Position numbers and translations under genes: made by a program. The notes below the pieces were generated by a model. The model was not told the DNA's origin. It saw only the letters and a list, made by a program, of their open reading frames with translations, and searched no databases. From an uncultured Clostridia bacterium (GTDB taxonomy: Bacteria; Bacillota; Clostridia; TANB77; CAG-508), in NCBI GenBank assembly GCA_947623555.1, contig CANQGW010000008.1, forward strand, positions 1 to 49,832: DNA of 49,832 nt, written 5' to 3'. The number at the start of each line of letters is the position of its first letter. Positions within the stretch are counted from its first letter, which is position 1. Below are positions 17,179-25,904 of the stretch, in pieces.

Positions 17179-18831
17179 ATGGATTATAAAGATTTGGCAG
17201 ATTTAATTTTTCCAAATGCAAAAGATATTTCGTATTATGAAGAAAAGTATCCAGAAAGAAATTTAGAAGAAGGTGCAGTAGTAACTAGATTTGCACCAAG
17301 CCCAACAGGTTTTGTACATGTAGGTGGACTTATGCAATGTGTTATAAATAGACAGCTTACTAAACAAACTAATGGTGTGTTTTTATTAAGAATAGAAGAT
17401 ACGGACCAAAAAAGAGAAATTGAAAACGGTGTTTCACAAATTGTAAATGCCATTAAAGACTTTGGAATAGAATTTGATGAAGGAATGATAAACGAAACCG
17501 AAGAAAAAGGCTCTTACGGACCATACAAACAAAGTAAAAGAGCCGATATTTATCAAGCGTATGCTAAATATTTAATAGAGCAGGGAAGAGCATATCCTTG
17601 TTTTGCAACACCAGAAGAACTAGAAGAAATGAGAAAAAAACAAGAAGCGGCCAAAATTAGAACTGGCTATTATGGGGTTTGGGCGACTTACCGTAATTTA
17701 TCAGTAGAAGAAGCTGCAGAAAAAATAAAAGCAGGTAAGCCATATATAATTCGTTTTAAATCAATGGGTAGTGAAGAAAAGAAAATAAGGCATCATGATG
17801 TTATTAAAGGAAATATAGATTTTCCTGAAAATGATCAAGATATTGTTATAATAAAAGCAGATGGTCTTCCAACATATCACTTTGCACATGCAGTAGATGA
17901 CCATTTAATGAGAGTAACACATGTTATTCGTTCAGATGAATGGGTATCATCAATTCCACTTCATTTAGAATTATTTAAAGCATTAGGCTTTAAAACACCA
18001 AAATATTGCCATTATGCTCCTATTTTAAAAGAGGAAGATGGCAAAAAAAGAAAAATTAGTAAAAGAAAAGACCCAGAAGCAGCAGTAAGTTATTATCATG
18101 AAGAAGGTATACCAGCAAAGTCTGTTTGCGAATACTTAATGAATATTGGTAACTCTAACTTTGAAGGCTGGAGAAGGGCAAACCCTGACTTACCAATGTC
18201 AGAATTTAAGTTTGAAATTAACAAAATGAGTGTAAGTGGAGCAATTTTTGATATAGTTAAACTACTAGATGTTTCAAAAAATGTAATTTCAAAATATACA
18301 AAAGAGCAAATGTATAATGAAGTGTTAGAATGGGCAAATAGGTATGATGAAGAGTTAGCAAGCTTATTATCAAACAAGGAATATTCACTTAAAATATTTG
18401 GCATTGAAAGGGGCAATAGCAAACCTAGAAAAGATATAGCTAAATGGTCAGATGTTAAAGATGCAATTATTTATATGTATGATGATAAATTTTTATCACA
18501 AAATGCAGACTTTGAGTATGCTAAAATTAATAATTTAGAAGAAATTAAGAAAATTTTATCATTGTATATGGAAAAATATTTTGACATTAATGACGATAAA
18601 CAAACGTGGTTTGACAAAATGAAGGATTTAGCAGATAAGCTTGGATATGCAAGAGAAGTAAAAGAATATAAACAAAACCAAGAAGCTTATCCAGGTCATG
18701 TGGGCGACATTAGTACTGTTTTAAGGGTAAGCTTAACAGGCAGACAAAATACACCTGATTTATATGAAATTATGCAAGTTTTAGGAACAGAAAGCATACA
18801 AAAAAGAGTAAACAGAATATTAGAAAAATAA
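17179..18831 (+). CDS. gltX: Glutamate--tRNA ligase
   Basis: Class I synthetase charging tRNA-Glu. I place the start at ATG 17179, behind AAAGGAAG, rather than a GTG 27 nt upstream. Signature elements: RFAPSPTGFVHVGG near residue 37 (HVGG is the HIGH motif) and KISKRKDPEA near 293 (KMSKS equivalent). YHFAHAVDDHLMRVTHVIR is the conserved catalytic segment between them. The C-terminal anticodon-binding half is less conserved. 550 aa is longer than the roughly 485 aa of the B. subtilis enzyme. A discriminating or Gln-charging role cannot be judged here. Confidence 0.92.
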   Translation: MDYKDLADLIFPNAKDISYYEEKYPERNLEEGAVVTRFAPSPTGFVHVGGLMQCVINRQLTKQTNGVFLLRIEDTDQKREIENGVSQIVNAIKDFGIEFDEGMINETEEKGSYGPYKQSKRADIYQAYAKYLIEQGRAYPCFATPEELEEMRKKQEAAKIRTGYYGVWATYRNLSVEEAAEKIKAGKPYIIRFKSMGSEEKKIRHHDVIKGNIDFPENDQDIVIIKADGLPTYHFAHAVDDHLMRVTHVIRSDEWVSSIPLHLELFKALGFKTPKYCHYAPILKEEDGKKRKISKRKDPEAAVSYYHEEGIPAKSVCEYLMNIGNSNFEGWRRANPDLPMSEFKFEINKMSVSGAIFDIVKLLDVSKNVISKYTKEQMYNEVLEWANRYDEELASLLSNKEYSLKIFGIERGNSKPRKDIAKWSDVKDAIIYMYDDKFLSQNADFEYAKINNLEEIKKILSLYMEKYFDINDDKQTWFDKMKDLADKLGYAREVKEYKQNQEAYPGHVGDISTVLRVSLTGRQNTPDLYEIMQVLGTESIQKRVNRILEK

Positions 18832-18873
18832 AAACATATAATTTTTTAGCAGTTAGTAAGAAGGGAAAATGTA

Positions 18874-19053
18874 ATGGAGTACAATGTTGGAGATATTGTA
18901 AGAACTAAAAAACAGCATCCTTGTGGAAGCAAGCTATGGGAATTAACTAGAGTTGGAGTTGACTTTAAGCTAAAATGCTTGGGCTGTGGTCATATAATTA
19001 CATTGGAAAGGCAAAAAGCCTTAAAAGCAATTACTAAAAAAATAGAAAACTAA
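18874..19053 (+). CDS. DUF951 small protein
   Basis: A 59-aa gene. It begins MEYNVGDIVRTKKQHPCGS and contains a CxxC element (CLGCGH) plus the KKQHPCGSKLWE motif characteristic of the DUF951 (YyzM-like) family, a widespread small Firmicutes protein of unknown function with a likely zinc-ribbon or SH3-like fold. The start is preceded by AAGGGAAA. It lies 42 nt after gltX and is followed by a strong terminator. Confidence 0.88.
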   Translation: MEYNVGDIVRTKKQHPCGSKLWELTRVGVDFKLKCLGCGHIITLERQKALKAITKKIEN

Positions 19054-19055
19054 AC

Positions 19056-19089
19056 AAAAAAGGTAGCTATATTTATAGCTACCTTTTTT
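19056..19089. terminator. Bidirectional terminator between DUF951 and the 74-aa gene
   Basis: Stem AAAAAGGTAGCTATA / TATAGCTACCTTTTT with A- and T-runs on both sides, serving converging genes. Confidence 0.9.
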
Positions 19090-19104
19090 GTTTGAAGAGC
19101 TATT

Positions 19105-19329
19105 TTAACCGGGAATGGCTCCTTCACAACTCTGCAAGAACTTTTTAATGAAGTCTTTACTACATGCAGAACAGGAGTCTTCCTGAATTACGAGCATATC
19201 ACCTTCGACCCGACTTAAATCCTCACTTTTGGCAAGAGGATTACGGCAGTTGCTACGAAGTGCAGTAAATGCATTTTGAGCACACTTGGGACTGGCAAAG
19301 CGAACAACTACGAATTTCTTTCTTGGCAT
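19105..19329 (-). CDS. Cysteine-rich small protein of unknown function, atypical codon use
   Basis: 74 aa, not recognised. Basic N-terminus (PRKKFVVVRFASPKC), five Cys including CSAC, which might bind metal. Ribosome site AAGGAGG is strong. It uses CGA, CGG and other codons uncommon in neighbours. The CGG reads in frame in LSRVEGD; a +1 shift there would stop after about seven codons. Own promoter at 19379-19407. Composition suggests transfer, like the genes at 13485 and 30093. Confidence 0.7.
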   Translation of the reverse strand: MPRKKFVVVRFASPKCAQNAFTALRSNCRNPLAKSEDLSRVEGDMLVIQEDSCSACSKDFIKKFLQSCEGAIPG

Positions 19330-19378
19330 AAAAGCCCCTCCTTAAATTAAAAATACCCTCTATATGAGAGCTTTATTA

Positions 19379-19407
19379 ATTATATACTAATTCATACAAA
19401 AAGTCAA
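19379..19407 (-). promoter_or_regulatory. Promoter of the 74-aa gene
   Basis: Minus strand TTGACT (19402-19407), 17 bp, TATAAT (19379-19384), about 50 nt from the start codon. Confidence 0.65.
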
Positions 19408-19480
19408 TTGTAATGTATAAAAAAATTTAACAATTTAGCCAAAATGAACGTGTATAGATTAATTTTACTTAATACGAAAA

Positions 19481-20071
19481 TTAGTTATTAAAAACAATAT
19501 TTTCGATAGTTTCTAAAACACTTTTAGTATAAATTTTTCTTTCAGAAGAAAAAGGTAAAAATATTAAATCTTTTAGTGGATTTAATATTTCTTGCAAATT
19601 TTTAATTTGGCTATCAACTTTAGTAATAGCAATTTTATCAGCTTTATTTGCAATTACTATGCAAGGAAGGTTTGTTTTAAAAATGTAATCATACATTAAT
19701 TTATCGTTTTCAGTAGGAGTGTGCCTAATGTCAATTAAAAATATAATAAGGCAAATATTTTTACTTTTTTGCAAATATTCTTCAATAAAATGTCCAACTT
19801 TTTCTTGTTCTTGTTTTGACATTTTACTATACCCATATCCGGGTAGGTCTACAAAATAGAACTTATTATCCATATTATAAAAATTAATTTGCCTTGTTTT
19901 TCCGGGTTCACTACTAGTTCTTGCTAAATTTTTTCTATTTACTAAAGTATTTATAAAAGAAGATTTACCTACATTAGACTTACCAACAAGTACTATTTGA
20001 GGTAGCCCATCTTGAGGGTATTGTTTAGGGCTTACTGCAGAAATTTTAAATTCTGGATTTTTAATTATCAT
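19481..20071 (-). CDS. ysxC: Ribosome biogenesis GTPase YsxC/EngB
   Basis: 196-aa GTPase of 50S subunit assembly. G1 is GKSNVGKSS near residue 30, followed by the family stretch ARTSSEPGKTRQINFY, G3 DLPGYGYSK, and G4 ANKAD. Length and motif order match YsxC. AAAGGAGG lies just before the ATG. It shares orientation with serS upstream but is separated by a palindromic element, so separate transcription is possible. Confidence 0.95.
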   Translation of the reverse strand: MIIKNPEFKISAVSPKQYPQDGLPQIVLVGKSNVGKSSFINTLVNRKNLARTSSEPGKTRQINFYNMDNKFYFVDLPGYGYSKMSKQEQEKVGHFIEEYLQKSKNICLIIFLIDIRHTPTENDKLMYDYIFKTNLPCIVIANKADKIAITKVDSQIKNLQEILNPLKDLIFLPFSSERKIYTKSVLETIENIVFNN

Positions 20072-20090
20072 ATAATTCCTCCTTTATACG

Positions 20091-20232
20091 AATTAAAATA
20101 TTATGTTTTTGTAGCGAGGCTGTGGGGACCAACGAGCTACAGTCTGTTAAAAATTGAAGCTATCGCTAGCAAAATTTTATTACAGACTGTTGCGAAGCAG
20201 GGATGGAGCGAAAAAAACATAATATTTTAATT
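20091..20232. repeat. Long nested palindromic element
   Basis: Outer arms of about 20 bp (20091-20110 against 20212-20232) are perfect inverted repeats. Inside, CAGTCTGT (20140-20147) pairs with ACAGACTG (20181-20188), and GCTA/TAGC closes a central hairpin near 20160-20170. It is richer in G+C than its surroundings. The RNA would fold into one long arm, or the DNA may be a MITE-like insertion. The 9-mer GTGGGGACC inside it recurs at 48032. No gene; no known RNA family recognised. The rest of the gap to serS holds nothing I can identify. Confidence 0.55.
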
Positions 20233-20404
20233 TATAAATTTAATGTATAATCACTAATCAATACACTTGCTTTTATATGTAGAAGTATCTTCTAAATGTC
20301 TACCCTAAAATGCTTCCTCCAAACTGCGCGAAAGTGCGAAAAGATATTATTTAATTGTAAAATTTATTATTTAGCATAATAATAGCAAATTTTAAAATCT
20401 AGCA

Positions 20405-21691
20405 TTAAATTTTAGGCTTTAAAACTTTAGTACCACCCATATAAGGCAATAAAACCTCTGGAATAGTAATGCTTCCATCTTCTTGATAATGATTTTCTAA
20501 AAATGCAATTAACATACGAGGTGGAGCAACAACAGTATTATTTAAGGTATGAGCATAATAATTTCCCTTCTCACCCTTAATACGTATACCAAGACGCCTT
20601 GCTTGTGCATCTGTTAAATTAGAACAGCTACCAACCTCAAAATATTTTTGTTGCCTTGGGCTCCAAGCTTCTACATCACAGCTTTTAGCCTTTAAATCTG
20701 CTAAATCTCCACTACAACACTCCAATGTACGAACTGGAATTTCTAAACTTCTAAACAATTCTACAGTATATGACCATAATTTTTCGTACCATTTATAACT
20801 ATCCTCTGGTTCGCAAACAACTATCATTTCTTGCTTTTCAAATTGATGAATACGGTAAACACCACGTTCTTCAATACCGTGTGCGCCCTTTTCTTTTCTA
20901 AAACATGGAGAATATGAAGTCATAGTATATGGAAGCTTGTCCTTTTGTAATATTTGATCTTTAAATTTACCAATCATAGAGTGCTCACTAGTACCAATTA
21001 AGTATAAATCTTCACCTTCAATTTTGTACATCATAGCATCCATTTCTTCAAAACTCATAACTCCAGTTACTACATTACTACGAATCATAAAAGGTGGAAC
21101 ACAATAAGTAAAGCCCTTATTAATCATAAAGTCCCTTGCATAAGAAATAACAGCTGAATGTAACCTTGCAATATCACCCATTAAATAGTAAAAGCCATTT
21201 CCGGCAACTCTACGAGCACTATCTAAATCAATACCTTCCAATTTTTCCATAATATCTGTATGGTAAGGAATTTCGTATGAAGGAACAAAAGGCTCTCCAA
21301 ATTTTTCTATTTCCACATTTTGGCTATCATCTTTTCCAATAGGAACAGATTCATGAATAATATTTGGAATTTTCATCATTTTTTCTTCAATTTTAATTCC
21401 ATACTCTTCTTCTAACTTTTCGTTTTCAGCAAGTTCTTGGTTAATTTTTTGAACCTCAAGTTTAATATTTTCTGCCTCTTCTTTTTTGCCTTGCTTCATT
21501 AAATTACCAATTTCACTACTTAAAGAATTTCTTTTACCTCTTAACTCATCACCATTCAATTTAACTTCACGATTTTTAGCATCTAAACTTAACACTTCAT
21601 CTACTAATGCAATTTTTTGATCTTGAAATTTTTTTCTAATGTTTTCTTTTACTACATCAGGATTTTCTCTTAAAAATTTAATATCTATCAT
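20405..21691 (-). CDS. serS: Serine--tRNA ligase
   Basis: Class II synthetase. It starts with MIDIKFLRENPDVVKENI, the N-terminal tRNA-binding coiled coil (about residues 25-105). I prefer this ATG over one 15 nt upstream because GAGGAGAGG sits just before it. Class II motif 2 is in FRKEKGAHGIEERGVYRIHQFEK. Motif 3 is in LNNTVVAPPRMLIAFLENH. 428 aa is standard. Upstream leader is about 85 nt with no T-box visible. Confidence 0.96.
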   Translation of the reverse strand: MIDIKFLRENPDVVKENIRKKFQDQKIALVDEVLSLDAKNREVKLNGDELRGKRNSLSSEIGNLMKQGKKEEAENIKLEVQKINQELAENEKLEEEYGIKIEEKMMKIPNIIHESVPIGKDDSQNVEIEKFGEPFVPSYEIPYHTDIMEKLEGIDLDSARRVAGNGFYYLMGDIARLHSAVISYARDFMINKGFTYCVPPFMIRSNVVTGVMSFEEMDAMMYKIEGEDLYLIGTSEHSMIGKFKDQILQKDKLPYTMTSYSPCFRKEKGAHGIEERGVYRIHQFEKQEMIVVCEPEDSYKWYEKLWSYTVELFRSLEIPVRTLECCSGDLADLKAKSCDVEAWSPRQQKYFEVGSCSNLTDAQARRLGIRIKGEKGNYYAHTLNNTVVAPPRMLIAFLENHYQEDGSITIPEVLLPYMGGTKVLKPKI

Positions 21692-21811
21692 AAAACCTCT
21701 CCTCAAAGTTAATTATGTAAGTATTATACACTTGATTAGGCATTTTTGCAACGAATTATTTAGATTTTGTACTTATTTATGAAGAATATAATTTTAGTTT
21801 ATGGGTAAAAT

Positions 21812-22693
21812 ATGGAAAACGAAATAAGAAAGGTAAACCATGTAATGAATTTTATTTGGGAATTTTTAAAATTTATATTTTTTACAGGAATAATAGTTGT
21901 AATCTCCAAATATTTGCTAGTGCCAGTTTTAAGAAAATTAGGGGAAAGTTTAAACTTAAAACCAAAAACAATAGGAAATGTAACAGGAGTTGCAACATCC
22001 ACACCAGAATTGCTAACAGTTTGCTTTTCTTCAGTAACCAAGCTTTCTTCAGCAAGTGCGTATAATATTATCAGTTCAAACATAATAAATTTAATGCAAT
22101 ATTTATTTGCAATATATTTAAACAAAAATCAAAAAGTTTTGCAAAATAAAGCATTAAAAATAGATCTTGTAATAGTAGCATTTACAATAATAATACCAAT
22201 ATTTTTATTCATATTTAAAATACAGTATTTATTAGAAATAGTACCAATTTCTATTTTATTATTTTTTGTATTTTATGTTATAAACAATAATGCACACAAA
22301 GTTTATTTAAAAAGAAAAACATTTCAAGAAAAGAAAATACAAGAAGAAACGAAATGGGTAAAAGGAAAAACTAATGTAATTATAAAATACATAATTTATT
22401 TATTAGCAATAGTAGTTTTACTTTATATAATTGGAAACTTATTAAGTAGCACATTAGAGGAACTATGCAATAACTTTAAAGTTTCGCAATTATTAATTGG
22501 AATTTTGCTAGGTTTTATTACAAGTATCCCAGAGCTAATTACATTTTTTGAATCTCAAAAATATTATAAATATAATAAAGAAAGTATTCAAGATGGGGTA
22601 ATAGAGGCAACTAATAATTTATTAACATCAAATATTTTAAATTTATTTGTTATACAGTCTATTGGAATATTAATTTATTATTTTGTAAGTTAA
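21812..22693 (+). CDS. Membrane protein of the sodium/calcium exchanger (CaCA) type
   Basis: 293 aa with about nine hydrophobic segments. Two inverted alpha-repeat-like motifs are visible: VATSTPELLTVCFSSV near residue 66 and FITSIPELITFFES near 238, the second followed by ATNNLLTSNILNLFV. These match the G(T/S)SxPE and GSNxxN signatures of cation/calcium exchangers. Substrate ion is not determinable. It is a single gene on the plus strand, divergent from serS. There is no clear Shine-Dalgarno (TAAAAT before ATG), so a downstream Met is possible. Confidence 0.7.
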   Translation: MENEIRKVNHVMNFIWEFLKFIFFTGIIVVISKYLLVPVLRKLGESLNLKPKTIGNVTGVATSTPELLTVCFSSVTKLSSASAYNIISSNIINLMQYLFAIYLNKNQKVLQNKALKIDLVIVAFTIIIPIFLFIFKIQYLLEIVPISILLFFVFYVINNNAHKVYLKRKTFQEKKIQEETKWVKGKTNVIIKYIIYLLAIVVLLYIIGNLLSSTLEELCNNFKVSQLLIGILLGFITSIPELITFFESQKYYKYNKESIQDGVIEATNNLLTSNILNLFVIQSIGILIYYFVS

Positions 22694-22769
22694 TAAAACA
22701 AAAGAATAGAAATAAAATTACTGTATATAATATTATAAAATTTATAAGTGTATAAGAAGGGGATAGGAC

Positions 22770-23045
22770 ATGTATAGCGATTTTGAAAAAGAAAAGTTAA
22801 TTTCTGAAAAAACAGATGAGGAAAGGAAAATTGAATTAATTATAAGTGTTTTGAAAACTAAAAAGGAGTTAGATTTAGCAAGTAAAAATTTTGAAACAGC
22901 AGAAGCGGGTTTGGTAGATTACTATGTATATCAAATAAAAGCAACCAAAAGTAAATTAGACTTTTTGGTAAACAAGGCAAAGCAAAGAGGAATTTCTTTA
23001 GATATGATAGAGCAAATATATTTTAGAAGAAATCAAGTAGGATAG
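22770..23045 (+). CDS. YaaL-like protein (DUF2508)
   Basis: 91-aa helical protein. The segment GLVDYYVYQIKATKSKLDFLVNKAKQRGI fits the DUF2508 pattern, and the family normally sits before bofA, as here. Function unknown. Ribosome site AAGGGGAT. The recR gene often found upstream is absent. Confidence 0.8.
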   Translation: MYSDFEKEKLISEKTDEERKIELIISVLKTKKELDLASKNFETAEAGLVDYYVYQIKATKSKLDFLVNKAKQRGISLDMIEQIYFRRNQVG

Positions 23046-23117
23046 TTTTAAAATAAAAAAGTCATATTTGTCCAACTTTTATCATAATGATTAATAAATA
23101 AGGTGTGGTGATAAAAG

Positions 23118-23378
23118 TTGGATTTTTTTAATGGTTTTATAATATTAGCATGTATAGTTGTTTTATGGATAATAGGCAAGGTATTTTCTATTCCATTAAA
23201 ATCAATATTAAAATTAATTTTTAATTCAGTTTTAGGTGGAATATTAATTTTTATAATTAATATAATAGGTGGAATATTTGGCTTTCATATAGGACTTAAT
23301 GTAGGAACATCACTATTAGTTGGTTTATTAGGTATACCAGGTGCAGTATTGCTTATTATATTGAAATTATTTATTTAA
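23118..23378 (+). CDS. bofA: BofA-family sporulation membrane protein
   Basis: 86 aa, almost entirely hydrophobic with three segments. The ending GLNVGTSLLVGLLGIPGAVL matches BofA, which holds the SpoIVFB protease inactive so that pro-sigma-K is processed at the right time. The start is TTG behind AGGTGTGGTGAT. Position after a YaaL-like gene is the conserved Firmicutes order. Confidence 0.85.
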   Translation: MDFFNGFIILACIVVLWIIGKVFSIPLKSILKLIFNSVLGGILIFIINIIGGIFGFHIGLNVGTSLLVGLLGIPGAVLLIILKLFI

Positions 23379-23444
23379 ATATATTTTAAAATGGAGTAAG
23401 TTTAAATACATAAGAAAGTAATTTAATATAAAAAAACAAAAAAA

Positions 23445-23474
23445 TTTTCTTTAAGGTTTATACTTAAAGAAAAT
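23445..23474. repeat. Left 30-bp inverted repeat of a probable invertible segment
   Basis: Perfect reverse complement of 23634-23663. Each copy is itself a hairpin (TTTTCTTTAAG / CTTAAAGAAAA) with asymmetric loops GTTTATA here and TATAAAC on the right. On the minus strand this copy is followed by a long T-run and would terminate leftward transcripts. Confidence 0.85.
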
Positions 23475-23483
23475 TTTTATATA

Positions 23484-23515
23484 TTTATAGTAGCAATAAA
23501 ACCCTAGAATGTCAA
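23484..23515 (-). promoter_or_regulatory. Consensus promoter inside the invertible segment, facing away from the pilin gene
   Basis: Minus strand TTGACA (23510-23515), 17 bp, TACTAT (23487-23492), overlapping TATAAA. It points left, away from the gene at 23682. After inversion about the repeats the -10 would lie near 23616-23621, about 60 nt before that gene's start. Confidence 0.65.
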
Positions 23516-23590
23516 GGAGAAACACCAAAGTTTTATATAATTTTTTTGAAAAATATTTTTAAAAATTCCTGATTTTTTGAACTTAAAAAA

Positions 23591-23627
23591 ATGCTTGTAA
23601 TTAAGCGGAGCAGCGCCTTACAAGCAT
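23591..23627. terminator. Bidirectional terminator inside the invertible segment
   Basis: Ten-bp stem ATGCTTGTAA / TTACAAGCAT flanked by A- and T-runs. In the present orientation it stands between any upstream transcription and the pilin-like gene. Confidence 0.75.
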
Positions 23628-23633
23628 TTTTGT

Positions 23634-23663
23634 ATTTTCTTTAAGTATAAACCTTAAAGAAAA
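23634..23663. repeat. Right 30-bp inverted repeat of a probable invertible segment
   Basis: Perfect reverse complement of 23445-23474. It ends 8 nt before the AGGAGG ribosome site of the pilin-like gene. Confidence 0.85.
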
Positions 23664-23681
23664 GTTGCAAAGGAGGAAAAA

Positions 23682-24824
23682 GTGTTGAAAAACAAAGGAA
23701 TAACGCTAATTGCATTAGTAGTAACCATAGTGGTATTATTAATATTAGCAGGAGTAAGTATAACTGCTGTATTTGGAGAAAATGGAATAATAAGCGGTGC
23801 ACAAAAAGCAAAAGAACAAACTCAAAAAGCAACAGAAGAAGAACAAAATTCAGTATTAAAATATGAATATGAATTAGCAAAATTACAAGAAGAAATAAGT
23901 GAAACAGAAACATTTGGAGAATACTCAATGGAAAAAGAAATAAAAGAAAAGTACGGACAAGACATAAAAATAGGAGATACTGTAAACTATGAAGATGGTG
24001 TTAATGAATACAATGGAACTTGGAAAGTTTTAGGAATAGAGGATGGACAAATTTTGCTTATGTCTTCGGAGCCTGTTAGTGAAAATTTTACGTTGAAAGG
24101 TAAAGCTGATTTCCTAAACCTTGAAACGAAGTTAAATAATGAATGTGAGAAATATGGTAAAGGTGTAGGAGCTGAAAGTGCAAGATGCTTAAAAGTAGAA
24201 GATATTAATAAAATTACAGATTATAATCCAGAAGCTCCAGAAGGAGTAGAAAAGTATCAGAAAAATACGGTAATGGAATATGGTACTAAAGTAACATTTA
24301 CATTAAATGAAGAAGGAAATTTAGAAATTCAATGTTCAAATGAACAAAAATTAACAACAAATATAAAATCTTTTGAACATGTAGATGGTAGAAAGTTAGG
24401 AGATAGCACTCCAACGATTACAGTTGAAAACGGAAAATTCGCATACTCGTATGGAAGCGGCAACTTTATCTCAAATGGCAGAGATTATTCATATCATAAG
24501 ACATTAAGTGATCGAATGAAAAGTCTATTTAAAACGGATGATTTTAAAGGAATGGACGGTACAAATTCTGGAGTGGCACTTGCTAATACCGCTATCCATG
24601 CCAACTCGGAGGTGAGTGAAGCGAATAACTTTGGAGCTTATTTTATATTCTTTCAGTTGACTTTTGATGCTAATGTAAATGGCGTGTATGTTGGTGGACG
24701 AAGGTTATTCACTTCTGATGGAAAAGAGACTGAAAATATTAGATCCGTAGTAGCAGTAGTTTTATTAAAATCTAATGTTACCTTTACTAAAAGTGAAGAC
24801 GATACATGGGATTTGAATAAATAA
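23682..24824 (+). CDS. Pilin-like surface protein with large C-terminal domain
   Basis: 380 aa, GTG start behind AAAGGAGG. Class III N-terminus KNKGITLIALVVTI, one hydrophobic helix and an amphipathic Gln/Glu/Lys-rich continuation (to about residue 75). A soluble domain of 300 residues with GTWKVLGIEDGQILLMSS near residue 110 follows. Mature position 5 is Ala, as in the gene at 5908. The C-terminal part is less AT-rich than most genes here, suggesting variability or exchange. No pilus genes are adjacent. Probably a cell-surface pilin-like protein whose expression is switched by the invertible region in front. Confidence 0.75.
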   Translation: MLKNKGITLIALVVTIVVLLILAGVSITAVFGENGIISGAQKAKEQTQKATEEEQNSVLKYEYELAKLQEEISETETFGEYSMEKEIKEKYGQDIKIGDTVNYEDGVNEYNGTWKVLGIEDGQILLMSSEPVSENFTLKGKADFLNLETKLNNECEKYGKGVGAESARCLKVEDINKITDYNPEAPEGVEKYQKNTVMEYGTKVTFTLNEEGNLEIQCSNEQKLTTNIKSFEHVDGRKLGDSTPTITVENGKFAYSYGSGNFISNGRDYSYHKTLSDRMKSLFKTDDFKGMDGTNSGVALANTAIHANSEVSEANNFGAYFIFFQLTFDANVNGVYVGGRRLFTSDGKETENIRSVVAVVLLKSNVTFTKSEDDTWDLNK

Positions 24825-24852
24825 AATCATCGAGCTAAAAGAAGATATTAAT

Positions 24853-24882
24853 AAAAAATCAACTGTAAAAGGTTGATTTTTT
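24853..24882 (+). terminator. Terminator after the pilin-like gene
   Basis: Stem AAAATCAAC / GTTGATTTT with T-run. Confidence 0.85.
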
Positions 24883-25009
24883 ATTATATTCATTATCTAA
24901 AAGATTTTTAAGCTTTAAATATAATGTAAGAATATTCAAAAATGAGTTTTGGTAATATGTTAGAAAGTTTACAAGAGAAAAATAAAAATTTAAATTTATT
25001 ATATAAACA

Positions 25010-25038
25010 TTGATTTTTATGTAATTTTCGTATATAAT
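25010..25038 (+). promoter_or_regulatory. Promoter of the minD-minE-rodA-dusB unit
   Basis: TTGATT (25010-25015), 17 bp, TATAAT (25033-25038). The four genes follow with gaps under 30 nt. Confidence 0.7.
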
Positions 25039-25085
25039 AGAAATGCTTATAATAAATTTTTGCCCAAATTTAAGGAGGAATAAAA

Positions 25086-25880
25086 ATGGGAGAAGTTATA
25101 GTTATTACATCAGGAAAGGGTGGAGTAGGTAAAACTACTACAACAGCTAATGTTGGTTCTGCATTAGCATTAAGAGGTAAAAAGGTAGTTTTAGTAGATA
25201 CAGATATAGGCTTAAGAAACCTTGACGTTGTAATGGGACTAGAAAATAGAATAGTATATGACATAGTAGATGTTGTGGAAGAAAAATGCAAGTTAAGACA
25301 AGCTCTTATTAAGGACAAGCGTTTTGAAGAGTTGTTTTTACTTCCTGCAGCTCAAACAAGAGATAAAAGCGCAGTAAATGAAAAACAAATGAAAGAATTA
25401 ATAGGCAAATTAAAAGAAGAATTTGACTATATTTTAATAGACTGCCCAGCAGGAATAGAGCAGGGCTTTAAAAATGCAATTGCTGGAGCCAATAGGGCAA
25501 TTGTTGTAACAACAGCAGAAATTTCTGCAATTCGTGATGCAGATAGAATAATAGGTCTTTTAGAAGCATCAGAAATTAAAAATCCAGAACTTGTTGTTAA
25601 CCGCTTAAGACCTAATATGGTTAAAAAGGGTGAAATGATGGATGTAGATGATATTGTTGATTTGTTATCAATTGATTTAATTGGTGTAGTACCAGATGAC
25701 GAATACATCATTACACAAACTAATAAAGGAGAGCCAGTAGTAACAAATCACAAAGCACCTTCTGGAAAATCATACATAGAAATTGCAAGTAGAATTTTAG
25801 GAGAGAATATAGAAATTACCATTCCAGGTGAAAAGAAAGGATTTTTTACTAAATTAAAAGACTTCTTTAAAAGAAAATAA
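25086..25880 (+). CDS. minD: Septum-site determining ATPase MinD
   Basis: Membrane-cycling ATPase that positions the division site. The deviant Walker A is GKGGVGKTTT near residue 10; Walker B region DYILIDCPAGIEQG is near residue 117. The C-terminal amphipathic membrane-targeting helix is GFFTKLKDFFKRK. 264 aa is standard. TAAGGAGG precedes the ATG. No minC gene is adjacent. Confidence 0.95.
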   Translation: MGEVIVITSGKGGVGKTTTTANVGSALALRGKKVVLVDTDIGLRNLDVVMGLENRIVYDIVDVVEEKCKLRQALIKDKRFEELFLLPAAQTRDKSAVNEKQMKELIGKLKEEFDYILIDCPAGIEQGFKNAIAGANRAIVVTTAEISAIRDADRIIGLLEASEIKNPELVVNRLRPNMVKKGEMMDVDDIVDLLSIDLIGVVPDDEYIITQTNKGEPVVTNHKAPSGKSYIEIASRILGENIEITIPGEKKGFFTKLKDFFKRK

Positions 25881-25904
25881 ATACTACTGCTATGGAGGTA
25901 AATT

